Source of the DNA: Pseudomonas sp. B21-015
GTDB lineage: Bacteria; Pseudomonadota; Gammaproteobacteria; Pseudomonadales; Pseudomonadaceae
Length of the DNA stretch: 64,000 nt
Assembly (NCBI RefSeq): GCF_024749285.1
Contig: NZ_CP087196.1
Location: 6,527,182 to 6,591,181, forward strand
Reading direction: 5' to 3'
Below, one piece after another: positions 28,636 to 36,809 of this stretch (its first letter is position 1; every line of letters starts with the position of its first letter). Under the pieces are notes generated by a model. It had not been told where the DNA came from. It worked only from the letters and a program-made list of their open reading frames with translations, and did not search any database. The translations under genes were made by a program, and so were the position numbers.

Positions 28636-29908
28636 GAGTCACCTCCTGCACCGCAACCTGCAACCGAACCTGCTGCTGAATACCTTGGTGAATCTCCAGC
28701 AATGCCTCACGACTCTCCCCCGTCAGAAGGTAATAACAGTAATGGGGCTGAGCAGAGTCGGGCATGGCCTGCACCCAATCACCGGGACGGGCGAGCACTA
28801 CCAGCTCGCGCAACTCCGCCAGTTGCTCAAAGACCTGCATGCCTTCGACAGCGAGCAAGGTCCCGCTGGTTTCGATCACCACACCGCCAAACAGCACCGC
28901 ACCACACTCGCCCACCGCCGTGGGCAATGGCACCTGTTCCAGAAGTAGGCGGACCTGAGCGGCATACACGTCGACCCCGCTCAACAGCTCGATGGTCTGC
29001 GCGGTGAAGCCGCCCCCAGGACGCAACCCCGCTTCAAGTACCCGGGGCACGCCATGCTGATAGCGGATTTCGACGTGTGCGGCGCCCTGGGTCAGACCTA
29101 GCGCCCGCGCAGCGCGCAGCGCAAGCTGACCAATCGAATGCTCCTGTTCGGCCCCCAGCGAGGTGGGCCAGACAGAAGCCGATTCAGCAAAGTAAGGCCC
29201 TTGCCCGCCTTCTTTCTCCAGCACCGCCAGGACCTGATCCGTGCCGTCGGGCCGCAGCAACAGATCGACGCTGACCTCCCGCCCTTCGCAAAAGCTCTGG
29301 GCAATCAATTGAAGGCTGCTGTGACCGTAGGCAAAGCGATTGCGGTCCTTGAGGGGATCGACATCGGTGGTCTGCTGGATCAGCTCATGCAGTGCCGCAA
29401 GGGCTTGCCGGTACTGATATGCATCACTGACCGCAATCACTCCCTGGCTGTTCATCGAGTCGCTAAGCTTGACCACCACCCGTGACCCTAACCGCTGGCA
29501 GACCTGCTCCCACGGGGTTTCCAGGGTCAACGGCAGCGTCGCCGGCACCGGTACGCCCTGTGCTTCCCACAACAGTGTGGCCAAGTACTTATTGCGACTG
29601 CAGGCAGCAGTGGCCACCGACATGCCCGGCAGGCCCAGACATTCGGACAACTGCGCGGTTGCCACTACCGCGCCCTCATTGACTGGCAGCAGGGCACTGA
29701 AAGGATGCGCCGCGTGGTACTCGGCCACGGCACTAAACAGAGCATCAGTCGGCCACAGGGGCACCTGCAGTACGGCCTCGACCGCTGGGTGCTCAGCCAG
29801 AGACCGTCCGTTGCCGATCAACACCACCCGATAACCCGCGGCGCCCAGACAATCCAGCAGTCTCCGGCTGGGATAGGCATGAATAACGCCAATACGATGT
29901 GCTGACAT
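28625..29908 (-). CDS. ATP-grasp ligase (carboxylate-amine ligase)
   Basis: The 427-residue protein has an N-terminal pre-ATP-grasp domain (IGVIHAYPSRRLLDCLG) and an ATP-grasp fold with RVVVKLSDSMNSQG and LEAGLRPGGGF. The usual metal-binding Asn in the E-x-N-x-R motif appears as Gly, a point worth testing. Such enzymes activate a carboxylate as an acyl phosphate and join it to an amine, as in BacD-type amino-acid ligases. The start at 29908 is supported by AAGGAGGGA. It overlaps the decarboxylase, and an amine from that enzyme would be a natural nucleophile (inference). Confidence 0.85.
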   Translation of the reverse strand: MSAHRIGVIHAYPSRRLLDCLGAAGYRVVLIGNGRSLAEHPAVEAVLQVPLWPTDALFSAVAEYHAAHPFSALLPVNEGAVVATAQLSECLGLPGMSVATAACSRNKYLATLLWEAQGVPVPATLPLTLETPWEQVCQRLGSRVVVKLSDSMNSQGVIAVSDAYQYRQALAALHELIQQTTDVDPLKDRNRFAYGHSSLQLIAQSFCEGREVSVDLLLRPDGTDQVLAVLEKEGGQGPYFAESASVWPTSLGAEQEHSIGQLALRAARALGLTQGAAHVEIRYQHGVPRVLEAGLRPGGGFTAQTIELLSGVDVYAAQVRLLLEQVPLPTAVGECGAVLFGGVVIETSGTLLAVEGMQVFEQLAELRELVVLARPGDWVQAMPDSAQPHYCYYLLTGESREALLEIHQGIQQQVRLQVAVQEVTHDC

Positions 29909-29919
29909 AATATCCCTCC

Positions 29920-31248
29920 TTAGAATGAGCCCGTCCGAGCACCCGGCTTGTGCTCCAGTACCGTCAGCACCTGCCCGCCAACCTGCCGCTGGGTGGCTTC
30001 GAACAAGTCGGTGGTCATGTTGTTGGTCCACAGACGACCACGTTGGGACACCTCGAACGCATCCTCGGTCTCCGAGAGCAGGCCATGTTCGATCCAGCTG
30101 GCGATAAGCTCGGGATTGACCGTGGCCAACGCACGCTCGCTGGACTTGTCCAGGCGTAGGAACTTGGGAAACATCACCGCACCACGGTTCTCCGGACGGT
30201 CCAGCGCCACCGAGCTTTTCTCGATGCTCGGCAGCCCCTGTTCGATGGCGTCCATATACTTGTTGACGTTGCTGTGCTTCATGTAGCTGAAGCCGTCCAC
30301 ATAACCTCGAGCCGAGGAGCCTACGGCCAGTGTTTCGGCACGATGCTCACCATTGCCACCGCCCCAGAGCAGGCGGAAGTACTCACAGACCTTCGCCTTA
30401 CGGGTGTAAATCTGATCGGCGACATTGGCATAGCCAGCCTCGGCCAAGCGGTGGCGCAACTGCTCGAACAGCGCGAGCATAATTTTCTCCGAAGGCTTGG
30501 CTGGAATGCTGCCCTCGTCCATCTGGCGCTTGAACTTCGGCGGGAACGCGAAGTAGTGCAGATTGTAGTAATCGACGCTGTCAAAACCGTCGTCGATCAG
30601 CCGTGTCAGGTCACGGTCTAGGGAGGCCAAGGTCTGGCCCGGCAGGTTGTACATCATGTCGACATTGATTTCGTCGAAGCCGAAACGCCGTCCCTGCTCG
30701 CGGACATTGGCCACATCGTCTAGGGTGGCGGCGATGTTGAAGTGCTTGCGCAACATCGGATCGTAAGTCTGCAGGCCGAAGCTGATGCGCTGCACGCCTT
30801 CGTTCTTGAGTACCTCGAGCCGGTAGGGATCGCCCAAGGTCTTGGGCTCGCCTTCAAAGGAAATCTCGGCATCGGCGCTGAGGCTGAAACTCTCTCTGAT
30901 AGTGTTGAAAATTCGCTGCAGTTGCTCGGGCGACAGCACCGAAGGCGAGCCGCCACCGAAATACACAGCCCGCAGTTCGCTGGAGCGGCCACGCACGCTG
31001 GCCGCCTCAGTGCGGATGTCCTGGCACAGGGCGTTGGTGTAGCGCTCATAGACAGCGGTGTCCTTGTCGACCCGCACATGAAACGGGCAGAACCTGCACA
31101 TGTCCTGGCAGTACGGAATATGCACATAGAGCAGGGTTTCCACCCCTGCGGCCACCGGACGCTCGAAGACCTGGGGCAGACGCTGATGTACAGCGTCCCC
31201 CAGCAGTGGGTAGAAGTAATAGGTCAGCGGATAATAGGCCTCGTACAT
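29920..31248 (-). CDS. HemN-like radical SAM enzyme
   Basis: The 442-residue protein contains the radical SAM cysteine motif CQDMCRFC (Cys47, Cys51, Cys54), preceded by YVHIPY as in HemN, and the SAM-binding GGGSP (98-102). It has a HemN-type C-terminal domain with GSSARGYVDG. HemN relatives include coproporphyrinogen dehydrogenases, HutW/ChuW haem-degrading enzymes and class C radical methyltransferases or cyclopropanases of natural product pathways. No haem gene is nearby, and the setting favours a biosynthetic role. AAGGGGA precedes the ATG at 31248. It is 11 bases from the ATP-grasp gene. Confidence 0.9.
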   Translation of the reverse strand: MYEAYYPLTYYFYPLLGDAVHQRLPQVFERPVAAGVETLLYVHIPYCQDMCRFCPFHVRVDKDTAVYERYTNALCQDIRTEAASVRGRSSELRAVYFGGGSPSVLSPEQLQRIFNTIRESFSLSADAEISFEGEPKTLGDPYRLEVLKNEGVQRISFGLQTYDPMLRKHFNIAATLDDVANVREQGRRFGFDEINVDMMYNLPGQTLASLDRDLTRLIDDGFDSVDYYNLHYFAFPPKFKRQMDEGSIPAKPSEKIMLALFEQLRHRLAEAGYANVADQIYTRKAKVCEYFRLLWGGGNGEHRAETLAVGSSARGYVDGFSYMKHSNVNKYMDAIEQGLPSIEKSSVALDRPENRGAVMFPKFLRLDKSSERALATVNPELIASWIEHGLLSETEDAFEVSQRGRLWTNNMTTDLFEATQRQVGGQVLTVLEHKPGARTGSF

Positions 31249-31258
31249 GGAGTTCCCC

Positions 31259-32077
31259 TTATCCGGCCAACACTTGATTGGCGTTTCCACTGAGCACCGC
31301 TTGCAGCAGTTCGCGATCAAGGCCGGCGCCGAGAATCTTCTGGCACACCGCCGAGTAGCTACCGCACACCGGCAGATCGGAGCCGAAAAGTACTTTGCTG
31401 TGCACCGCCGGACGCTCGTGCAGCCAGTCCACCAGCACCTCAGGCGGGACCAGGGCGGTATCCAGGTACACCCCCGGATAACGACAGGCCATCTCAAGCG
31501 CCTCGTCGTACCAGGTCGGCTTGCCGCCGTGTGCAAAGATCACCTTGAGCCGTGGGAAGGTTTCTACCAGGCGGCGAAAATCCCCAGGCCGGATGAACTT
31601 CTGCTCGGTGTCGCGCTGCGCAGTCAGGCCGGTGTGGAACATGATGGGCTGGCCGACTTCAGCACACATTTCATAGACCGCCATCATCGAGTCGAGGTAC
31701 GGATCAAACCCATGGTCGGCGGGGTAGAACTTGTAGCCCTTGATCCCCCGCTCGAAATCCTTGTGCCACTCTTGGAGTGGATCAGCGTGGTGCAGCGGAT
31801 TGATATTGCCGAACGGTACAAAGAAAGGATCGCTGCCGCAGAAGTCCAGAATCAACTGGCTGTCGATGGAAAAGTTGGTCCCCGGCCCGCACTCTGCGAG
31901 GATCACCGCACGTGCCACCCCGCGCTCTTGAAGATAAGCCTTCAACGCCAATGGATTGGAAAATATCTCACGAACATCGATCCCTTCCTCAAAAGGAAAT
32001 TTGGTCAATAGCCCTTGAATGTCGTCACGCAGCAGCGAGAATCTTCCAGCATGAATATGAAAGTCTACGAAGTTCAT
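31259..32077 (-). CDS. Amidohydrolase family (amidohydrolase_2 / ACMSD-like) protein
   Basis: The 272-residue TIM-barrel metalloenzyme has the family metal ligands: His7 and His9 in DFHIHAG, later His residues in MFHTG and FAHGG, and the Asp in LFGSDLP. This branch (PF04909) contains hydrolases and non-oxidative decarboxylases such as ACMSD and gamma-resorcylate decarboxylase. It probably hydrolyses or decarboxylates a pathway intermediate. AAGGAT precedes the ATG. It is tightly spaced between the radical SAM and flavoprotein genes. Confidence 0.88.
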   Translation of the reverse strand: MNFVDFHIHAGRFSLLRDDIQGLLTKFPFEEGIDVREIFSNPLALKAYLQERGVARAVILAECGPGTNFSIDSQLILDFCGSDPFFVPFGNINPLHHADPLQEWHKDFERGIKGYKFYPADHGFDPYLDSMMAVYEMCAEVGQPIMFHTGLTAQRDTEQKFIRPGDFRRLVETFPRLKVIFAHGGKPTWYDEALEMACRYPGVYLDTALVPPEVLVDWLHERPAVHSKVLFGSDLPVCGSYSAVCQKILGAGLDRELLQAVLSGNANQVLAG

Positions 32078-32089
32078 TATTAAATCCTT

Positions 32090-33691
32090 TTAAAATGTCG
32101 AAATCACGTTCCACAGTTTCGGAGCTTCAAAAACTGGAGCGATTTGCTCTACTAGCAATTGCTGCCGCAGGAACTCCGATAGTGGTTCGATGTGTTCCGC
32201 TTCGCGCCACTCAGCGGCCAAGTCTTCAATAATGTGATGCTCCGCCAGCAACTCTCCGCCGTGGTAATGCCGGATAATCGGGTGTAGAAAGTTTGAATCT
32301 TCGGCGCGTTTGACGTTCTCTCTGGCAATACGCGAAACATTGAAAGGGTTGTCAAACTTGCGCTGACCAAACTCCAAGGTCAGTGTCATGTACTCATCAG
32401 CGGCAAAGCGTTGTGCGACGTAGTCCTGGGGCAATTCAAGATGCCATTTCAAGCGCTGTTGTTGCCGGTCTATCAGCATCACATCTTGCAGGAAGCCTGG
32501 TTGCTGCCAGAGGGCCGAGGACTGATTGACCCGCTCGATGATGCGCTCGCATGCCGGCGCCACCTGCAACTCATGGGTAGCCTGCGGCAGGGCGACTCCG
32601 TCGTAGCGCTCCAACAGCAACTGGCACAGAGTGCGCACGTTGTAACGGAAACCGTGAATGAACCCCGACATGTACTTCTTGTAGTCGAGGTACTGCATCA
32701 AGGTGCCGGCAAAGTAAAGGTCTGGAATATTCTTTGACTGCCAATCCACCTGCTGCGCGGGCAATCGGCCCATGGAGCACAGCTCAGGGCGGCAAGACTC
32801 GTCGAACATCGAATCATCAAAGCGAAAGCCGGTACAGGCAATAACGCGATCGTATTCGATGACTTCCTGCTCACCCTCGGCGTGCTCGTAGCTGAAGTAG
32901 GCCTTGAACTTATCACCCTCACGCTCGATGCGATGCAGTTTAGCGTCGAGAATCGCGTTCTGCGATTTAAGCTGGTACGTGTCGAGCAGGTTGTTGTTGA
33001 CCGCCCGCACATGCCCGACGTAGTGAGTCGACCAGGCCATACGCAATGGATTTGGGCTCGCCACATGGATCATCGCCGCATGCTCGATCAGTGCGTCGGC
33101 GGTCTCGAAGCCCGAGTTGCCCTTGCCCAGGATCAGCACTTTCTTGTTGGTCAACGGCACCGGGTCGATGTCCATATCGACATAGTGCTCGACGTGCTCG
33201 ATCCCCTCGATGTCCGGCAGCCAAGGCAGTTGCACGCCGGTGGCGACGATCAGCACACGGGCCCGCAGCTCCTCGCCCGTGGACAAGGTGACGATAAAGT
33301 CCTGGTCACGACGTACGTTCACTACTGAGCTATCGGTACGCACATTAAGCTGATGCTCTTTGGCAAAACCGTCCAAATAACGCGGCATGTCATCGGCATC
33401 GGGGAAATAGCGCTGGCTGTAGTCGGTGAACCGTGCCGCGGTGCTTTCGCTGCTTAACAGCGAGTTCCAATCCCAACGCAAGTTAATCTCAGGATCAGAA
33501 TAACCGGTATGGACTTTATTGATTGAGATCAACTTTCTATGCCGCGGAAATCGTTCAAATGATGTGCCCGCGCGACCACCGCTCTCAACAATCAGATAAT
33601 CACGCCCTTGTTGTTGTAAGCAATAACCGGCCTGCAGCCCTCCCGGGCCAGCGCCAACAACCAAGTATCCATACGTCTTCTCAGCGGACAT
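32090..33691 (-). CDS. FAD/NAD(P)-dependent oxidoreductase, FOXRED2-like
   Basis: The 533-residue flavoprotein has an FAD-binding GAGPGG (13-18), an ATGVQLPWLP motif (150-159) and a second Rossmann motif ILGKGNSGFET (187-197) for NAD(P)H, the arrangement of class B flavin monooxygenases. Stretches such as FERFPRHRKLISINK, WDWNSLLS and FPDADDMPRYL recall the eukaryotic ER protein FOXRED2 and its bacterial relatives. N-oxidation of an amine intermediate is the family-based guess. AAGGAGAG precedes the ATG. A 151-base gap upstream contrasts with the tight packing elsewhere and may hold a second promoter. Confidence 0.87.
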   Translation of the reverse strand: MSAEKTYGYLVVGAGPGGLQAGYCLQQQGRDYLIVESGGRAGTSFERFPRHRKLISINKVHTGYSDPEINLRWDWNSLLSSESTAARFTDYSQRYFPDADDMPRYLDGFAKEHQLNVRTDSSVVNVRRDQDFIVTLSTGEELRARVLIVATGVQLPWLPDIEGIEHVEHYVDMDIDPVPLTNKKVLILGKGNSGFETADALIEHAAMIHVASPNPLRMAWSTHYVGHVRAVNNNLLDTYQLKSQNAILDAKLHRIEREGDKFKAYFSYEHAEGEQEVIEYDRVIACTGFRFDDSMFDESCRPELCSMGRLPAQQVDWQSKNIPDLYFAGTLMQYLDYKKYMSGFIHGFRYNVRTLCQLLLERYDGVALPQATHELQVAPACERIIERVNQSSALWQQPGFLQDVMLIDRQQQRLKWHLELPQDYVAQRFAADEYMTLTLEFGQRKFDNPFNVSRIARENVKRAEDSNFLHPIIRHYHGGELLAEHHIIEDLAAEWREAEHIEPLSEFLRQQLLVEQIAPVFEAPKLWNVISTF

Positions 33692-33842
33692 TTGAAGCTC
33701 TCCTTATGTTTCACTTATTGACCAGAACAGCGCGCACGTAGACGTCCACGCTGTTACAGTGCGGAATTAATGAGTTGGGCAGATCAACAGTAAAACTGGC
33801 CTGATAGCCACAGACTTACATCAAAGTTAAACCGGCTTGGAG
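33692..33842 (-). promoter_or_regulatory. Gap with dyad between the methyltransferase and flavoprotein genes
   Basis: This is the largest gap within the minus-strand gene series. It contains a dyad at 33726-33755 with arms aacagcg and cgctgtt enclosing two acgt half-sites (acgtagacgt). It could be an internal promoter/operator or an mRNA processing hairpin separating the export/resistance genes from the biosynthetic genes. No clear -10/-35 pair is seen. Confidence 0.4.
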
Positions 33843-34871
33843 TTATAGATATCCAATGACCGCATGTTTCTCACCGTTGGATCTGATCACTTGGGTGCGA
33901 GTAAAACCAGCTTCATGCAACAGCGCCTGAAACTGAGCCGCCGTGCGATGTTGCCCGCCGGTTTCCAGGAGCATCGCCAGGTCCTGCATGACCGCGGCAA
34001 ACGGCTCGGCGCCTGACGCTTCCAACAAGCGATCGAGCACCAGAACTCGCCCTCCGGGATTCAGCGTCTGGCGAACCCGGCGCAGCAGCTGCAGAGATTG
34101 CTCGTCATTCCAGTCAGAGAGAATGAACCCCAGTGAGTAGGCATCCGCGTGGGGCAGCTCACCGGACCAGAAGTCACCCGGCGCAAAGCTGACCCTTGAG
34201 GCCAGCCCCACCCCGCTGATCCGCGCCAGGCAATGGGGCTCCACGGCAGGCAGGTCGAACACCACCGCCCTGAGCTCGGCATGCTGTTGTGCGGCGGCGA
34301 TGGCGAAGGTACCAATGCCGCCCCCCAAGTCGACCAGGCTCGACGCGTCGCCCAGCACCCCCAGCTTCACCAACTCTGCTGAAGGCTCGCGGCTGAGGTT
34401 CCACATCGCATCATGGAACGCTGCGCCACGGTCCTCGGCCAGCAGGTAATCGAAGGGTGCCGACGCGTCTTGCGCCAGTTTCGACCATTGCGCCTGGCCG
34501 CTGCCCACGGCATCGCCGAGGTGGCGAAACAGCGGCAGAGTGTTGCTGTCGAAGTGTTCGAGCAAAGGCCCCAGATACTGCGACGACTGAGGATCCAGCG
34601 CGCCACGGGCGGACGCCGACAGTCGATAGCCACCCGCTTGTTCCTCGACCAGCCCCCAAGCAATCGCGCCGCGCAAAAACCGCTCCAGTGTGGAGCCATC
34701 CAGCGCCAGGGTTTGTGCCAGAGCGTCTGCCCCGGAGCCCACGTCAGCGCTTGCAAGGGACTGGAAAACCCCTAGTCGATGCCCCTGCAGTAGAATTGCG
34801 CTGCCCATGAAGCCATAGAGCGCCAGACTCACGGGATCCAGGACCTTCCCGGCCATTGGTGGTACTGCCAT
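33843..34871 (-). CDS. O-methyltransferase-fold SAM enzyme lacking the catalytic His
   Basis: The 342-residue protein has the acetylserotonin/caffeate O-methyltransferase layout: N-terminal dimerisation winged helix, then the SAM site VDLGGGIGTFA (about 180-190), DLPAV and a C-terminal substrate lid. The usual catalytic HDW is SDW here (Ser252-Asp253-Trp254 in GFILSDWNDEQ), so the general base for O-methylation is missing. Relatives with altered sites perform other SAM-linked chemistry such as hydroxylation or cyclisation. GGGAGG supports the ATG at 34871; a TTG lies 18 bases upstream. It may act with the radical SAM enzyme. Confidence 0.85.
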   Translation of the reverse strand: MAVPPMAGKVLDPVSLALYGFMGSAILLQGHRLGVFQSLASADVGSGADALAQTLALDGSTLERFLRGAIAWGLVEEQAGGYRLSASARGALDPQSSQYLGPLLEHFDSNTLPLFRHLGDAVGSGQAQWSKLAQDASAPFDYLLAEDRGAAFHDAMWNLSREPSAELVKLGVLGDASSLVDLGGGIGTFAIAAAQQHAELRAVVFDLPAVEPHCLARISGVGLASRVSFAPGDFWSGELPHADAYSLGFILSDWNDEQSLQLLRRVRQTLNPGGRVLVLDRLLEASGAEPFAAVMQDLAMLLETGGQHRTAAQFQALLHEAGFTRTQVIRSNGEKHAVIGYL

Positions 34872-34901
34872 ATCAACCTCCCTGTCCAACTGATGTAGTG
34901 A

Positions 34902-36008
34902 TTAAACGCCCAGCTCGAAAGAGCCTTGGGCCACGACTTGCCCGTTGATGATCAGATGCACCTCGTGTGCGCCAGGGTAGTAACTTCTCAGCGAACTGCT
35001 TTCGATACTGTGATCGCGCTGCAGCTTCACCGACCCCTTGACCAGCTTCTGGCGCTTGCTCCACTTGAACACCCGGCGGTTGATCTGGCCTCGGGCACCC
35101 GGTGCGAGAATCGCGTAGTCGACCATCAGCCCATGCTCGCTGGTGCTGTCGATCTGGATATCGCAATCCAGGGAAATACGCTCCCCTGGCTTGATCTGCG
35201 AAGGTCCGACCTGGAAGCGCTTGACCTGCACCGGCGCGGCCATGGAATACCCAAGCAGCTCCAGCGCACGGCTGTCACCGCGCCGCGCCAGGGTACGCAG
35301 CGAATGGCGGATGACCCAATCGGTGTGCGGCCCACGCTCCTCGACCTGCCAACGCTCCAGCACATCGAGCACGGCGCTGGGATGGTCCTTGCTGATGTCA
35401 TTGAGGTTGTTGGCCACCGAGCGGCGTACATACTCGCTGCGATCGTTGCGCAGACGCTCCAGTAGGGCCAGGACCGGTGCTGGGTCAACCAACAGGCTCG
35501 GGACCCGGGAGGCCCACGGCAGGCGCGGACGCGTGCCCTCGGAAACCAGCCTGCGCACGTCGGGGCTGTCATCGCTGACCCAGCCGGCCAGCACCTGCAA
35601 TGTAGGCTCCAGGTAGGCATCCAGATAAGGCCGGATGGCGAACTCGCCGGTGAAGTGCTGAGTCACCTTCTTGATCGCCTGCATGGCGGGCTCAAAGTGC
35701 TCAAGACCGCGGGTTTCGAAAATATCGGCGATCACCCACACCGGAAACCCGGTCATGCGACCAAAGCGGGTCCCGGGGATCGGGTCAAGCATGCGAACCA
35801 GTACCTGGGCCGCCGGCACAAACTCCAGGCCCAAACCATCCCAGAGGGCGCTGGCCATGGCCTTGACCCGGGCCTTCATCTCCAGCGGTCGCAGGTCCGC
35901 TGGCAACGAGGCGCTGTAGCGCTGCTGATCGAAGCTCGCTAGCAGCGCGGCAGCGCGACCGCCCAACTCGACGCCGAGCGGATGATCGAAGTAATCCTTG
36001 AAGTCCAT
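34902..36008 (-). CDS. alkC: DNA alkylation repair glycosylase AlkC
   Basis: The 368-residue protein has an N-terminal HEAT-like solenoid (about 1-255) with the AlkC signatures FAIRPYL, VRRLVSEGTRPRLPW (151-165) and EYVRRSVANNLNDISKDHP (192-210). A beta-rich C-terminal domain (about 262-368) fits the Ig-like domain described for AlkC. AlkC and AlkD enzymes excise 3-methyladenine-type and, for AlkC, 3-methylcytosine lesions without base flipping. GGGAGA precedes the ATG. Its place inside an apparent biosynthetic operon suggests self-resistance to a DNA-alkylating product, as with the AlkD-type glycosylases of the yatakemycin and CC-1065 pathways. Confidence 0.9.
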   Translation of the reverse strand: MDFKDYFDHPLGVELGGRAAALLASFDQQRYSASLPADLRPLEMKARVKAMASALWDGLGLEFVPAAQVLVRMLDPIPGTRFGRMTGFPVWVIADIFETRGLEHFEPAMQAIKKVTQHFTGEFAIRPYLDAYLEPTLQVLAGWVSDDSPDVRRLVSEGTRPRLPWASRVPSLLVDPAPVLALLERLRNDRSEYVRRSVANNLNDISKDHPSAVLDVLERWQVEERGPHTDWVIRHSLRTLARRGDSRALELLGYSMAAPVQVKRFQVGPSQIKPGERISLDCDIQIDSTSEHGLMVDYAILAPGARGQINRRVFKWSKRQKLVKGSVKLQRDHSIESSSLRSYYPGAHEVHLIINGQVVAQGSFELGV

Positions 36009-36023
36009 GACATCTCCCTTGAA

Positions 36024-36809
36024 TCAACGCTGAGCGTCGAGGCTGCTCTTATCAAATGTCAGCTCGTTGTAGCCATTGCCAAAGCGGTAGTTGCTCCAGC
36101 GCATCCAGGTCTGCTTGCCGGTCTGGTGGTTGACCATTCGCATCTCGCTGGCCCGCCAGTAGCGGTCCAGGTAAACACCATAACCGCTGTAGGTCTGGGT
36201 TTTGAGCAGCGCATTCTTGCGGTCGTAGTATTCGACCTTGAGCGGCCGGTAATACTGTTTGTCGAGCCAGGTGACCTGACGGGTGTAGCCGGAGCGCGGG
36301 TAAGCTGGGGTCATTTCCAGCTTGTACGCGTCCAACCCATCGACTACCTCGTCCCCCAGATACTGGTACTGATACTTATCGAGTTCCCAACTGGCCATGT
36401 CCTCGTAGGCGAACTCACTGCCCATAAATGGGCCTGACTTGTTCTCCGAAGCAATCCGTTTGACCCGACGCAGCGACGGGAAAAACTGCCACTGATCATC
36501 CGAGGTCAGGCTATGGGCGTGGGTCAGTAAGGTGGTGCCACGCACGTCCGCCGGACTCAGAAAACGCACCAGGCTCTTGTCGCCATCGGCATGCACTTCA
36601 AAAAACTGCACCGCTAACTCACGGGTACTTACCGCGCCGTAGGCATTACGCAATTCCATTTGCAGATCCGCCGACATGTCCTTCCAGCCGATGTTGTGCT
36701 GGTCCGCCTGCCTGGCGATCTCCTGACCTTTCTCATCCGCCACGGCCACGCTCATCTCAACGAGGCAGAACAGCATCGCCAGGTACTTCACGCTCTTCAG
36801 TCCTTTCAC
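36024..36809 (-). CDS. Outer-membrane lipoprotein-sorting protein, LolA-like
   Basis: The 261-residue exported protein has a signal peptide (to about VAVADE) and the LolA-like fold signatures of RND-associated proteins: ELAVQFFEVHADGDKSLVRFLSPADVRGTTLL, WQFFPSLRRVKRIASENKSGPFMGSEFAYED, and a C-terminal half with YYDRKNALLKTQTYSGY. Such proteins usually accompany MMPL exporters and are thought to shuttle lipophilic cargo through the periplasm. The start is GTG with GGAG upstream, and it lies within the 3' end of the MMPL gene (53-base overlap). Confidence 0.88.
   Translation of the reverse strand: MKGLKSVKYLAMLFCLVEMSVAVADEKGQEIARQADQHNIGWKDMSADLQMELRNAYGAVSTRELAVQFFEVHADGDKSLVRFLSPADVRGTTLLTHAHSLTSDDQWQFFPSLRRVKRIASENKSGPFMGSEFAYEDMASWELDKYQYQYLGDEVVDGLDAYKLEMTPAYPRSGYTRQVTWLDKQYYRPLKVEYYDRKNALLKTQTYSGYGVYLDRYWRASEMRMVNHQTGKQTWMRWSNYRFGNGYNELTFDKSSLDAQR

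Noticed and set aside
29920..31248. Radical SAM protein as HemN itself or a haem-uptake HutW
   Set aside because: The Cys motif and C-terminal domain allow it, but there are no haem genes nearby and the setting is biosynthetic. Not excluded without a tree.
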